A program made the translations under genes and the position numbers. Positions 13,001 to 28,000 of a stretch of DNA of 64,000 bases are shown here, one piece after another (the first letter of the stretch is position 1; every line of letters starts with the position of its first letter). Source of the stretch: Enoplolaimus lenunculus. Its lineage: Eukaryota > Nematoda > Enoplea > Enoplida > Thoracostomopsidae. The notes below the pieces were generated by a model. It saw only the letters and a program-made list of their open reading frames with translations. It was not told the DNA's origin and made no database searches. The stretch lies in the NCBI GenBank assembly GCA_030248215.1, contig JASANG010004046.1, forward strand, positions 186,001 to 250,000. Reading direction: 5' to 3'.

Positions 13001-16000
13001 GGTCTGATTAAAGACCGATTGCAGAAGAAATAAAGATCAAAGCGTCGCCAATCATTATGCTTAGGCTTATGCTTAAGATTCTTAGAAACTCTATGAAGAA
13101 ATTATATGAGGTTGATGTATCTTTCTTGAAAAAACCTTTCGTTATTTAAGAAACTTTTGATGTAAATTTTTCTTTTATAGCTAACTTTTATAAATATGAA
13201 CAAAAAGTGTGCTCGCGGTAGTCAAATAATTATATATCAGGGTTCAACCGGAATTCTTGCAAAATTCAGTTCCTATTCATGTTCGTGCAGTCAAAGATGC
13301 AGGAACCTTAATTTTACGGTTTTGTGCAAATTATTCATAATCATTTAAATATTTGAAACATTGTCTTTAAAAATATGTCTACATGAGTGTTTTTGCAATT
13401 AGTTCAATTTTTTGTTAATAAACTGTTACATAAAAATATACTGTGGTTTCGCAAAATTTTACAATGAAATGGCTCAAAATTCGCTTAAACCATTTTTGGT
13501 TAGTTTTATGAAAAGTTCAACAGCAATTCGGTGATAAAAATTAGTTCAATTTCCTGTTCCTGTTCCTGTTTTGGCAGAATTCAGTTTCTGTTGGAACCCT
13601 GATATATACTTATATAATATATATGTATATACAAACTGAAAACTAACCTGGCAATGTAAGTTTGTACACGTCGATACACTTTTGAAATCTTCTCGACACG
13701 GTCGAGCGCACTAAAACAAATTAATTATACATATAAATACGCAGCTTCACTGTAAAACAGTATTTTAGGGTCATTTACGCCAATTATTGGACGGGGATGT
13801 TGCCAGATGGCACCAGGGAGGTTCAACCTCTCAAAAAATCTGGTCGCCTCCAGATATATTTCAACCTCACTTCCATTAAGTCATCTGAAACTCTTGTATC
13901 CAACTCCTAAAAACTTTTAGTACCTGTAGCAATGTGGGCTAAAACTACGATCGTGTTATTACCAAGAGTTTAAACGTTTTTAAGGAACTTGGTGATTTGA
14001 ACTTCAATTTTAACATTTGCTTTTCGTACGTTTCGACTGAGCACTTTAAGACCAAAGAGGTGAGTTTTTCTACTTATGTTTTTTCAGCACTAAGGTTTAC
14101 TGTATTTAAATACAACTCAGATAAACGAAATTTACAATTTTTCCTGATTATCGGAATTTTACTCTTTCGGTTTAGCAATAGATTCTTACTTAACCATGGG
14201 ATACCGAAGTTTAAATTTGAAAGTAATGCAGCCAGTTGGCCAATATTCTAGCAGCAGCAGGCTTGCTAAGATTTTAGAAAACAAGATCATGATCATGCAT
14301 TTACATTTCAAATGTGTTTTATCCGTTAAACTGAAAAATCTCCGAACAACCTTGGCAAAAATCACAAAATGGATATTTGACTCGTAACCTACCACTGGCT
14401 TCGCAATCGCTTAATAGTAAAGGGTTTTCCAAATTTCTATTGCACCCAGCCCTTCCCGTTACGTTCTTGGAACCATATCAAATATTTTTGATTAAAATTC
14501 TGCCCCGAATTTGATTTTCAAACAAGATATCCGGTTGAATTTCAAATTTTAATCGCATTAACTTTCTCAAATGACGCAAGAACTCTGTTCGCTCGACCAT
14601 TTTGTGTGCTAATCGAAGTATTGGACAGCCACGAAACTACTTAATCGGTCACCGCGTTTAAATTAGTAAAGTATACCCTCACTCAGCCGCGTTTTACATA
14701 ATCGGACAAATTCGTTATGCGCAAAGGCCTTTGTAAATATGAATATTAAAATAACACTTAAAATACTTTTTGTTTTGACTTGGCTATGGAACGCAGAAAA
14801 TATAACTGAAGTACCGCTGGTCCACAAAAGGTTCCCGGAAGATTGGCTTAGCGAGGATTTTGGACACAGAAGATTAATATGCTCCATGAAAACTATGAAG
14901 GGGACCATGTTCTTTCCTTGATTTGGAGAGGGCCATTCTACCCTTGTCCCTGATTCCGACAAATTAACTTTTTAGTACAACAGTCAAAAATTTAAAACTT
15001 TTTTAATTAACTGTTAGACGCTTAAAAGTCCTATAGGTTTCAGAAAATTACTGGCCGAACCGTCCAGACTTAACGCGTTGACAGCAATTCTTTAAATAGG
15101 GGTTATCGATAGCGGTTTTAAGGTTGATTTGCAGAATTTTGCCACTGACTCATGAAGGATTGTAGAAGGTTAATCCTAAAGCGTGTAAAAGACGTAACGG
15201 TTTCTGACAATTTCGGTATAGTCGATAGTCATGACATGCGCCTAGCTTTTTAGACAAAGATGTCTAGTCATAGTCTTGGACAGGATTTAATAAAAAGTCT
15301 AACTCAAACGCTTTTTAATAAGACACAATTTGTCACCCTTATAGAATTTCAATTACACGTTTTCCGTCTGTTTGCCCTTAATCCATGCAACGCATTTGAT
15401 AATGGTTTATTTCTAATTGAAAAATTTCAAGTGGCAGAAGAGACATTTATTCCTGTTGCCAAAAGCTGGTCTGAGACTCTAAAAATCGGGCCTGATATTT
15501 CGATATGCGTTGTTGACAAGTTCTGTGGGTACGCGCTGTAGAGTTTTTCATTGACCTTAGACGACTGCGATAATCAAGTACGCCAATATATTAGCAACAA
15601 CGGTTGCTGTCCAGATGTTTTATCTTGTCAAGTGGTTCAAGTTTCTTCTGGCTCTCCGGGCGTATATCGGGTACAAGGTTGCACCGGCCGGCCCGCCTTG
15701 CGTGTGCCGGGTAGCAACGGCGCACAAGCCATGTGGGGGGCAAAGGACTGCGCATGTTTCGGTAGTCATAAAATTTTGCATTGCAAAACAATTTGACAAA
15801 AATAAAAAGGATACAGCATCACTAATGTTAAAACTACGTTCGGTAGCTGGATCGCTTCACTCGCAAGGTTTCTTTCACCACGATATATAAAGTGTATGTG
15901 GTCACTTAGTTTTTAGATTTGTTGTTTGGTATCTGCCGGTAGGTCGGATAGCCAGTTCACCCCTGCGTGCCGAGATCCAAGCTACCTTTACTACATCTGA

Positions 16001-19000
16001 GTACACTTTCAAGTTTTAGTTTCCGACGTAGACTTTTAAACCATCGCACGAGAAGGTCTCTAGCCGGATGTCGATTATGATGAGTTTAATAACATGTGTC
16101 AGGCTGGAGCCAATGGATTTTGTGTCCCAAGGGTAAATTAGAAGCAGACTGTCGGAAAACTTAGTATTGAGAGAGGTACACGTTTCCTGTTAAGTTTTCA
16201 AATCTACGAAAGTATAGAAATGAAGAACTATATAGAGGCTCCGGTAGCTGGACCTTTAGCAACATATAAATAACTGGCCACGATCTATGATGGTTCGTAT
16301 TCATCGGCGTATATGATGTGCATGAATATTAATTTGTATTAGCTAACATATATTTATTACAGAAATAAATTTACTAAACAATCCGAAAGGTTACGGCCCT
16401 CCTCAGTTTTTATATCCAGCTGCGCCTACAGTTCACATTGATGAAAAAAACGTTGTCAATAGGACCCCTTTCGACCAGTTTTAATCTAGCTACACCTACA
16501 GTTAGCGGGGGAAAAAGAACGCAGTCGAAAGTTACACCGATAAATCGCTCAAGCTTAGGCATCTCGTATTCCTAGAAAACATGTCCTTGCGTATTAGATT
16601 CTGGCTTAACCCCTTCTCACATTGAGTTGCCTATAGGCAACTCAGCGCAGTGAATATACGTTAAATAATATATATCGCACCGTGTTTAACAATTGCAACA
16701 CGTATACATAGTACTAAATCTCCACAAGACGTGAGAGCCCACTCGGGCTCGAGCGTCAAGCTCATATAGCTGAGTGGTGATGGTACACGCCTCCCACTCC
16801 AGTCACTGGAGTTTGAATCCTAGCATAAAAGTAGGTCTCAGGGGAAATAGAAAATATTCATGTGAGAAAGGGTTAAAGTTAATGCAATTATAGTTTTATT
16901 GACATGTATAATGTAGAGGATTATTGAAATACTGTAAAAGTGTCGTTTACTCGTTTTTTTCACAAATTTAGGCCGCACATTTTTCTTATCCTCTACCCCC
17001 ACGTCAAAGAAACTAGTTCATGCGAAGTTGAACTGTTGGCTTAATGAGATTTGGCCGAGTGAGACTAAACCTACTAAACAGATTAAAAATGCTTTTTAAA
17101 CCTGTAGTTTAAATCGAGTTGTCTATAGGCCCATGTTTGCAGGCCAATGTATACAACAGGGCCATAACAGTAGTATAAGCGTATTCCTAAGCCTAGGCAT
17201 AAGCTTAAGCGTAAGAACGAGCTTATACTTAAGCCTACGCCAAAAAAAGCATAAAACTTAAGCTTATTCTATTGCAGTTCTGCAGAAAAACGTTGCATCC
17301 CTGATCTTTACATAAGTCGTTTAAGTGTACATATTTACAACAACGCAGCGCCTCCAATGTGTTTATAAGAATACGGCCCTTCAGTACAGACGTAAACCGA
17401 CCATAAAGAAAGCGTTTTGAAATTTGACCGTTTAACCTAAATGTTTACACAACGTTGTCTATAACATTGAACTCCATTTGTTATGTTCCGATTTAATTTT
17501 CCTTGAAATAAGATACGTTTTAACGTCTACGTAACCAAGATTAAATTTAAATAAACAGCAGGGTCAAAATTTCGCGTCTCCAAAGTTAAATTTGTTACCC
17601 CAGACTTACAGACGCCCATTGGGTGCCTAGGCTTAGCAGCTGGTGTTGATTTTGAGTAAAGAAGGACCCAGTCGTCCGCATCCGCCTTCAGGAAGACTTA
17701 TCGCCTTAAGTTGAAAATGTTGACTACGTTTAAAAACATCAAACCTTGTACGTTCCTTCATTGTGCGGTTTTAGAAATTGTCTGATTTTAGTATAACATA
17801 AGTTTTAGGCTCAGGCTTTGGCGTTAATAAGCCTTGTGAGTTGAAGTGTACAAGTGCCAAGGACTCGATGTTCATCAAATTTTGTTTGCCGCAACAAAAA
17901 CTTTTGTTATGCTCTTTGTGGCTAACATAGCTAGTGTTGGTGACGTGTGTGAATCCTATTGGGTGTTTCCACCGTGAGCCCCTTACATTTGTCCTTTTAA
18001 AAACGAGTTTAGATGTTGGGTGGTGTATATATACCTGAAATGGATCCAAAAATCGATAAAAACGGAGGTTCAGCTTATTTTGAAGGATATTTATGCAAGT
18101 TATAAATCGCACTGAAAGCAAGTGAATAGCTCAACCATACAGAGATTGGATAATTCTTTGCGGTAACATTACAAATGGGCGCCTGAGGTACTCTCCCAGG
18201 AGAGCAAAGTGTGTTCGACCACCTCTCTTAAAATCGCCGCCCTTGTACGATTGGTCAGCCAAAGTTGTTTGTCTTGTCAGGGGCTCTTGAGTGTTCCAGC
18301 TGTGTTGTTGTCCACTCTAGTCTGCCAGCCCGCTAGGCATATATCTACCACTTGAGTGCTTAAAACTCCATTTAGGCAAAATTAAATTAGTGCTGTCACA
18401 CTTGAAGCCTATGGGTCGCGGTGTGTTTACATGGATGCTTAATGAAGTAGAGACACCGACAGACTACTAGGGGTTAGCCATGATCCCACGACGCTTTAAC
18501 TTTATTTTTGAGTTTATGACGACCGATTGTATAAGCGATAAACTTTTTTGAAATTCAAGATTCAGCAGATTCTAAATAAGTGAAAGTGACTTTTTCTTGT
18601 CTTCAAAATTTTTGGAAACGGAATATATACCTCCTGCACATAGACGACATTGAGCGTGCTAGACACACAGACAAATTGTCCCATTTATCAATTATTAACA
18701 CACGCAATAAACGTGTATATATTGATGTATTTTGGGCCATTTGAACGTTAGTTGAATTTGTCGTTAGAATAAGGTAAAACGAATTGGAGCACGGCGCGTG
18801 AACACGGGGGAAGATTAGTAAAGTGAATTACCCGATCACGAATGTTGAGATGAAACTAGAAAACAGCCGTTTTACAGGCCGTTTATCCTGTTGGATTCTA
18901 GAGGGGAAAAATCTCATTCGATGCGCTTTTTCGCCGGAAAGCATTAACACGAGGTCATGCACTTCCTAAATGCAATTTCGGTCACGCCCGGTTGTGGTGC

Positions 19001-22000
19001 CGGTTTCAGTGTTCATAAATCCCTAGAACGTGATGGAATGTTTATACACCAGTACAAGTTGACAAAATTTTCTTGGATCATTCCAAAACCAGCAAACCAG
19101 AGTGTTGAGTGGGTAAGAATTTTTTACCTAACCAAGCCAAACGAGTAGTTTAATGATCGCATATAATTTGCACTTAAATGGAGTTTTGCGTTAATGGCTT
19201 CAACCAATTATACGCTTGAAAGTTTACTAGAAACAAACAAAATTTCAAACCAACCTTAGTAAAGCACCGTACAGCAACTGACCATAAGTAAAGCAGGCAA
19301 TTGCGTACGTTTTGAACCTTAACACTTAAAAGCTTGGCGCCGGTAAAAACTATGAATTTTTACCCGTGTGATACAAATCTTTATCCACGGTTATTCCCGC
19401 GGCTGAAATGTTTTACTTGACCCGCGTTTAGCCGTGGTTACCCGCGGGTAAAGTCTCACTCTGCAGCACACATGTGCATAGCCTGATCCTTCGTCCAAAC
19501 CTTAACGATAAATGCAGAGCAAGGCGCACAAGTCGAATATGTCTCTTGTACACCCCTAATTTTACAACTATTTCATTGTAGGACTAAATCGATTTAGGAC
19601 CACTTACCATTTTAACACATTTCTCTTGTTTTCGATTCAATTTTCTTTATTTCAGTCATAGTTTTCGCAAAAAAAAGTACGTACACGACACTATGTTAAG
19701 TTCATAATTTAGAATATTGTCAAATACTTACTAACATTTCTCACACATGTTGACGGCCGAAATTACCTCCAATCCACTGCGACACCGGACTGTTTATGAA
19801 CGATCAAGGATATTGAATCTCACTCATATGTTTGCTTTTAAATTTAAATATTTTCAAATTTCAATTTGCTGTCAAAATTTTACAGATTTTCTTCTAAAAT
19901 GTACAGAATTTTATATACTTGCGAGGGAAAATATTTATAAGAGCGAGCTACGCTTGGTATATTGTAATCGGTGTTGCTATTTCGTGAACAAGAGGGTCCC
20001 TGAACTCGACCCAAATAAATATATGTATGTCCGTGATGGGCGGCCTCTGTCTAAATCTCGGTATTTCTGCCCGTCTCGGGTTTTGATCGATACCACCCCT
20101 CCATGATGGTTGTAGGGACTATGATATACTTTAAAATGCCGTGTCAGGAGAATGTAACAACCCCGAGACCTTGCGCCTACCATTTTAGAAAGTTTATTAA
20201 ATTTAAAAACGACAACTAACACGTTTAGGTAATTGTGACACCACTAAATTTCTTTACACAGTTTGATATTTGCCCTCCCTAAATCTAAAATCCAACAGTA
20301 GTTTCCTATAGCAATTTGCGAGAACGTTAACCAAAACTCACCGTCGCCTAGATAAATTCTAGCGTGCCTGGTGTAAGCTTAACGCACATTAGCCCAGCTG
20401 TCATCACCAGGCTTTGACATTCCTACCAATTGTCAAACGGCAGACAATAATGAAGACACAGGCTATCGACACGGGGACGCATATAATGAAATATTCCTAT
20501 TAAATTTCAAGAGAGAAGATATAAGTACTTTTATCAGGCTTTAGAATAACTTTCTCAATTCTAGAGGCTAAAAAAATTTCACTTGAAGTGATACTCTATC
20601 GAACGAAAACCTTGGCTACGCCCCTGAATGGAGGCTGGTTATAGCTCATAAGCGAGAAGGTTACACATGGCAAATTGACCAGTTATTAATTATTTAACCT
20701 ACAGACAAAATATATACGTAACACATTTGGTGTGGTTTAAAAGTATTCGATTAGCGACTGCAATATATAAGCATCTTTATAGTTCCGAGATGAACGGAGT
20801 TAGCTTACCCAAATATTGCACCAAAGGCCTGGGCGTTTGTTGAATGCACGCTGGTTTCATATCTGACATCAAACCTAATCTATGGAAAGATCAGTGATCA
20901 CAAAAGCCGAAGGATGCGTGTGACTCTAAATGCATTGGTTTGAACGCGTGATAGTACTGTACGAAGCTCTAACCCATGTACAGATTAGGGAAGGAACGGT
21001 TTTTGTGGGACTGCAATAGAGTAGTCTTAACCTTTAGACTAATTTTTTGCTTAGGCTTAGGTATAAACTCATTAATACGCTAGGGTTTATGTTTAAGAAT
21101 ATGCTTATACTACTGTTACGGATCTATTCTATGCATTGGCCGAAACTTGAATACAACTTAAGGATAGGTGCGGCCAGTCTTAATCACCTTTCCATACACC
21201 GATGGCTTTAGGAACCAGTATATTTGCATACCAGAGAGCATACGCGTGGATAGATGCGAATAGCAATATAATACTATATTTCCGCCTACTGACATATACC
21301 AGAAACGAATAGGGAATGCAAAAACCCTGTATCAGATTAGTTTTCAGATTGGGAAAGCCAAAATAGTTTTCATATTACAAATACCAATATCTATTTTTGC
21401 CAGAAACGGACATCCGTTTGCTCGCTGGGTCACAGATATTGCATCCACTTTAGAATATATCGAAAATATTTCATTTCAATTATCTCAGTAGACGAGTAAA
21501 GCTGATTAGAAGGAATGTTAGCCGGTAGGAAGCGTTCATCTTCTACGCTGCAAAACACTTGAAATGATGAGAAGTCGGTAAACTTTTAACACAAACACTT
21601 CAGCTTTTAGTCAATTTGTTACTAAGTGGTCGCCCCACCTATTGAAATAAATTAGTTTTTACAAATTTAAGATGCCAATATTACATCTGCAGCTAAGCAG
21701 GCTTAGAATTTACTAAATATTCTAAATATTCTTTTAGAATGTGATTAGCCAAAACCGTGAGTGCTAACATTTGAACGAAATTTCGGAGTGATTCTTGTAC
21801 AGTTTCCTCAACATTAAAGATTGAGGCTTTACGTTTAGGTAACAGTTTAGGCAAATGGTTATTCTTCAATTAAGCCTGTGCCAAAACTTAAGCCTGAGGT
21901 ATAATCTTAAATCTGAAAGAGTATTTGTAGTGTTATTTTTTAATTTTTGACTTTTGTTGTAATTTTGTGGGGTGGCACCGAACAATTTTGGGTGCCCCTA

Positions 22001-25000
22001 CAATTGCAATGCAAGATTGTTTACTTTTATACCGAGTCTATATTGGGGTACCAGCCAAATTTGGGGGAGAGGCATGACCCCCAATAACTCACGCGGGGAT
22101 GCCCTTAATTTTTCGTAGAATAACTCTTTCAAATAGCACTTTTTTATGATTTCCTGCTGCTTTGGGCGAAATTTTTTCAATTTTTGTTTTATAACTTTCC
22201 GATTAAAAAATACTGTATATAACTTAAGTTTACTGTCTTGCGCACGGCGGTGTGCGGTAATTTTTAATACAAACTCTTACAGCGCCACACGCCGGCGTCC
22301 GGCGGCGCGCGGCGAGTATAGCGCAACTTTTGTAGACACATTCACCATCGCGATTAACACTGCATTGGAATAATTGTTTTCGCCAATTTTAGCTCAGGCC
22401 ATCGAGATTAATTGTTCAAAATTCAAAACCCTTTCTTAAATTTGATTACAAGCTAGTTTGCTATCCTAGTCCTTAATTGTAAACAAAACGACTGAGGTGA
22501 ATTAGCTAAAAACGTTGTGTTATGATTTTTAGTGGCTATTAGCCAATTTAATAACTAAGACGTCATATATAAGATTTTGGTTCGAAAAGGGTCATGCTAA
22601 TTACATAGGTATATAACTTGAGTATATATAAGTTGATTTGTGACAACATTTAGACTATTAACTAATATATATTGTTCTAAAACCATAGCAGAACCATGGG
22701 ACTCGTAGTTCCACGCCTCTGCAAGACGTTTGCTAAACATCAACCCAGAATTTTAGAATATAGTACGTGTAGCACACATTGCCAATTGGTGCTATTTTAT
22801 GTGAATTTAGTATAACCAGCAAATTCAAAGCTTTGAAAATTTCATGAATTGCCTGAAGCTGGAAGACTCAGATATTAATACCTTCCCATTTAAATAACAG
22901 ACTACACTTACGCACAACAACGAAAAATGAGGAAGCGATTCTCAGTGTGTTGAATTGTGGAAGGGCAAATCAACCTCCGTTACCCAAATGACGCTGAATC
23001 TTTTACATTCAATATTTCAATGTACCAAACTGTATAACTTCGGGCAGCACATTCCTTCCTATCAGAGTTATAGCTTAAAATTTAGTTCTGCGGAACCACT
23101 AGGACGTTGTCATTTTATTCACCACCCCTCGTACCCAAACTTATATCCTCAGATGTCGATTCAACCACCGCCAACAAATTGACTAGCTATCTCAGCTGCG
23201 AGACAAACTCACACTACCGAAGCTAGTTTAAACAAAAGGGCCTAGTAGCAGAAGCGATGAGGGGAGTCGCTGCCGAGGGAACATTCGCATACCATTGGTC
23301 TAAGCTCTTAACAGTGTTTCAGCCATTTACGTAAAACACGACGGCTGGCCCGTTTTACTACAAAAATTTGTCTGACTTTTTTTTCAAATTTTACACAGAG
23401 TGCTGCTATTAATTCTTAGAATACAACTACCCCTTTTGCTTAACGCAAGACGCGTTTGGGACCGCTTCACTGTGGTGGCGTGAAATTGTCCACCCGACCG
23501 TCTAAACAATTGATTCTGCCTAAATTTAGAACGGACTAAATTTAGAACAATTCTTAAAACTGGAAAACTGAGAGTGTGAGAATGGTGTGACACATGGGCG
23601 CTGCCACAGCTATGATTCTAGTTCGGGTAGGGTCACTTCAGTTAGTTAAGTGTATATGGGTTTGTTACCCTATTTTTCTCAGCTACCATTTAGATATTAA
23701 CAGATAAATTTGTCAAACTAAGTGAATAAAATCTATGGTAAATTTGGTCCCAACTCTATTTACTTCCCTGACACGTAAAATAGTTCATCGTACCAGATGG
23801 TTTGAATTTTCGGCTTGTGTTGCTTGTAACAAACAGTAATTATTGGTGTGAATATGGTGGCTTGGAATAATGAACGCTTAAGTGCCGCCTTGAGTACATT
23901 CTACTTACTGCTTACCTTAGGACCCGTAGTGTCAAATGTGTGTAGCACCTATCAACAGTTGGTCAGTGGTCTTACAACCTTCGAGTTCGAAAATGGTGAC
24001 GTTCGAAATTCAGCACATTTTTCGCATGTGATTCGCCCTACTTCTGTGTCAATTTTGAAATAGCAATTGCGCAAGTTCATCAGTGCGCAAACCTATGGTT
24101 CATTGACAATAGGTGCTACACGCATTTGAGAATTTGTAATCAAGGCAGTAGCAGGGTCGTAGACATTTATTACGAAATGCAGGTGATTGATGCGGTACGG
24201 TGTTGGATGGCGGGTGGCAGCGTTCGAGGTCGCCGAACACCGTACGGCACATTTAATGCCCCACTCGTATCAGTAAGGGCTAGAAATATTCAGGTTCTCC
24301 TTTAATTCACCGCTAAACCACACAAGATACAAGTTTAGCATTCCCGTTGTGTGACGCGTGCCTCCATAAATATTTGCTTCCGTGTTCAGAAACCAAACAT
24401 ATTAGCTATGTAATTATTTTAGTTAACTAAAATTATATGCATTATTCAGCCAGACTAATAAATAGCTAAAGACTTAAGGCAAGTCAGGGCGTAGAGCCGA
24501 TAATACATGGGGAATTGATGAATTGACATTCTACGGGTAAATTTCATATAAACACAAACATTTTTAAGCCTTCACATCATGGTAAATTTTGATAACAAAA
24601 GATCATTAGCATTTTATTGGTGCCCTCAAAAATAAGCGAGCCATAAACGCAGGACTTACCGATGAGCAGTTATCATCATTTCGACATAATTGTATAATCA
24701 AATGCTTAAGTTGACGTTTCTTGACACCTTTGGCCTAAAAATACAAAAACAAATTAGTTTTATGTACAATCACTAGTTTATGACAATATTACATAGCTAC
24801 CCTAAATACATATTTATTCACTCAGTTGTGTTGTGTCACAATTACTGTTGGGACTGCTTGTTAATTGTATGTTTCTGGCTTTAAATAATGGCACGATATG
24901 CTTTTTCTTAATTTTACTCCCCTTCGAAATTATGCCTTATCTTCAAAGACATAATATAACGTTCCGTATTGTACGTTTTACGACTAGTGTTTCTGTTTAC

Positions 25001-28000
25001 TAAAAACTTTTTGATTTCTGTAATCGAATTCTCAGTCAATTGTGTATGGCGTCTATCGGCGGTTAATATTAAATTCTCAAATAAGAGTTCTGAGCAATCT
25101 AGGAATCGAAAATTTCGCCTGATAACAGTATTAATTGAAATATTGAATACAGTAAATGTGTCAATTTCAATGCTTGCTCAGCATTTAGTGGTTCAACGGT
25201 TACAATACCTATTACCAACTGCTGATAGGTGCTGCAAAGATTTGAAAGTATGGACACGGATTATAACATCATGTCTTTGACTTTGAAAATGTTAATGTTT
25301 TTGTCTTAAAACTAAATTCTTTAACAAAATTATACGAATACATAAACACGCAAATATATATACACGGGTAGATCATAATGAAGGCCAGGAAAGCCGCGGC
25401 CTTCATGTCACCGCCCTCAAGGAGAAAGGCCCAAATGTTCCAAAAAAGACAATGTTAAATGAAGAAATATATATTTTGACCCAAGTTTTTCATTGTCCTT
25501 TTTGAATCCCACAAGACAAATTGGTCCGAATGCCCGGGTGCCGGTTGGATTATGTTCTACCCATGATAATGTGTATAAACACGTTTTATTGTTTTGTATC
25601 TACAGATATGTGAAAACGAGATGTTAGTTTACCGCTCTTAGTTTCGTTACCGTTACAAGTTACAGAAAATTAATGTCGCTCATCATCGCTCTTATTTCAA
25701 GGGGTATAGTACTATGCTTAGACTCACGCTTAAGACACTGTCCAGGTGACAAGTTGCCGGCTGACGTATTGTCGTAAATCCCCCTGCATTTATGGCCACC
25801 ATGCTGCAAGAGCATTTTGCGTCTTAAAAGACTGGTTAACCTGCAATTATGTTGTGCTGGTGCGATTCAAAAATTTTAAAAGCACCCATCAATAAGGCTA
25901 TATATTTTAATGGTCTGAAACGCGCTTGCAAGCTAATAAAAATACACATTAGCGTTCAAATTTGCACCCCCTGTAATGTTTTGTTTCAAATATAATATAA
26001 ACGTATGAGAGGACCAGGTGTAAGCGATAAAATTAGCCAAAATTTTCTTTTTCAATGCCGTCTGCTTGTAAAATCAGTCGCAGAATGACACAGAAGTGCG
26101 CAGAATATGACAAGATGTAATGAACGGTGGCATAAAGCAAAAACATTAATAAATGAATAAATAAATAAATAAATAAATAGATGGATCATCGTGATGAAAT
26201 ATGACAAATAGTGACAACAAACGAAATAAACAAGCAAATACAAACAAACAAACAATCTAATAATGCACTCATTTTCATACCAAATCTCTGGCTTCTCCCA
26301 TGTCCTGTTGGTAGCCAGAGCTGCAGCTACAATAATGGTGACGGGTGGCCTACTGCAAATATCTCTGCTCCCTATTCAATTGAAACTTTTTCAGCAGTAT
26401 TTAAAGAATTCTATGTTTCGAAAATATTTTTCGGTCTTTCTCGAAACATTGTGGACCCTCCATGACCATGAAACGTTATTTCGCCCTGCATTGACAATTC
26501 CTGTTTGACAGGCGGGCGGGGTTGAATTTAGTGAAACTTTGTAAATACCCAAATGACAATCTCAGGTTGGCACAAACCATTCGAACCGGGTCGCTGTTAC
26601 GGTTCATTTCAGCAAAACAAGAAGTTTTTATTTATATATAAGTTGAAAGTGATACTGCAACTATACTATATTAGTCCATTAGGAATATTATGACAACAAA
26701 CAAAATAAATATATAAACAAAACAGTCATATAAAACAAATTAAAGTCGAATTTGAGGGGCACCCATGATGGTCTGCGCTTTTGCACAATACTCCGATAAT
26801 ATATTAGTAGAAAGGAATAAATCCGGCAGGCAGGAGCCGACCTAAGGTTGCGTCTGGGGTTAAGCGGCCCATGTAAAGATCAGGGGCGGAACGTTTTTCA
26901 GTGGGACTGCAATACAGTAAGATTAAGCTTTAGACTAATTTTTTTGCTTGGTATAGGCTTTAGGCTTAGGAATAGGCTCATTCTTACGCTTAGGATTAGG
27001 CTTAAGCTTAGGCTTAGGAATATGCTTACAATACTGTTGCGCCCGTGTTCTTTACGTTGGCCAAGCCTTCTTATCGGTTTTTTCCAGTGTATTTGCTGTT
27101 TCAGTAGCCATAGAAGGGATATATTCACCGAAATTTGTAGAAAGACTAAAAAACGCACTGTTATAGGCTGTAGAATAAACCGTTGATTCACACAATTTTC
27201 TCACTCGCTATGCTCGCTCCGTAAAAATTTTTACACTAAATTAATCTCTCCCGAAATGAAATCCAGGCTACGCCTCAGATGTGGATCAATTAAACTTTTC
27301 TACGTTGACCTGTAAAACAGTCGAAGAACCTCTTCTTTGTGTTTAAGAATGACAGAACTGTTCTTTACTCGTAATGTCTTTTCAAGGCCTAACTTTAATC
27401 GAACAGTGCCTTAAATGCAAATTTATCACAGAAGCCATTCTAAGAGCTAGGCCCATATTTCCAAATGCATATAGCACCTATCACCCGTATGTTTTCAAAC
27501 TAATGAACTGTTGCAATTGCAGATATCAAACTTTGCACAGAAGTGGAGTAAGTCGAATGCAATAAATGTGCTGAATATCAAACCTCACAATTCCCAGGTT
27601 CAAAACTTACAAGACTTATCACCAACTAACTATTAACAGGTGCTACACACATTTGAGTATACGGGCTCTAGCTATAATGTTATTGTGTGCTAGTAACTAC
27701 AATTTGCTATTTCAAAAACTGAAAATAATAATTTCAAAAACATCATTTAAGCTTTCTCGGCCGTGTTATTAACCAGTTTGTTCCAATTAACATTGGTCGT
27801 TTAGTCATACTTGTGCGAACTTTAATTGATCCAAGCTATTTTCTTATATCACCTTCGCCCACAACATTTTCTCATTTGGAAACACTCACACTTAAACCAG
27901 GTCAGTTCTCTGTTTTATAAAACGGTCCCAATTTCCCATTGAAGGTATTGCTAAGAATTAGCAAACAACGCCTAAACCACAAATATATACACTATGTTGG

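Larger units (their letters stand above)
13711..24659 (-). other. ANOS1 intron 2, 10.9 kb
   Basis: Holds the SINE at 16745, two TTAGGC-rich MITEs, a CTCAAATGTGT MITE, a GC-rich patch and a hairpin. Plus-strand frames at 14739-14921 and 15260-15541 are not recognised. The rest is unassigned. Confidence 0.8.

Noticed and set aside
16757-16830. Functional tRNA gene
   Set aside because: A and B boxes are present, but acceptor and anticodon stems do not pair properly and the unit continues into a repeated SINE body.
17771-18121. 116-residue minus-strand frame in ANOS1 intron 2
   Set aside because: No family motif, no fit with the ANOS1 reading phase, and no cysteine or FN3 pattern expected at this position.
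19608-19642. Possible small coding exon in ANOS1 intron 2 reading LNRKQEKCVKM with a GTAAGT donor
   Set aside because: The frame has a stop just upstream and would need an acceptor in a different phase. Exons 2 and 3 join directly in phase 0 and give the expected cysteine order without it.
26848-27191. Frames of 97-112 residues on both strands with RLRNRL- or LSLSLIL-type repeats
   Set aside because: They translate the TTAGGC-rich interior of the MITE at 26866-27062.
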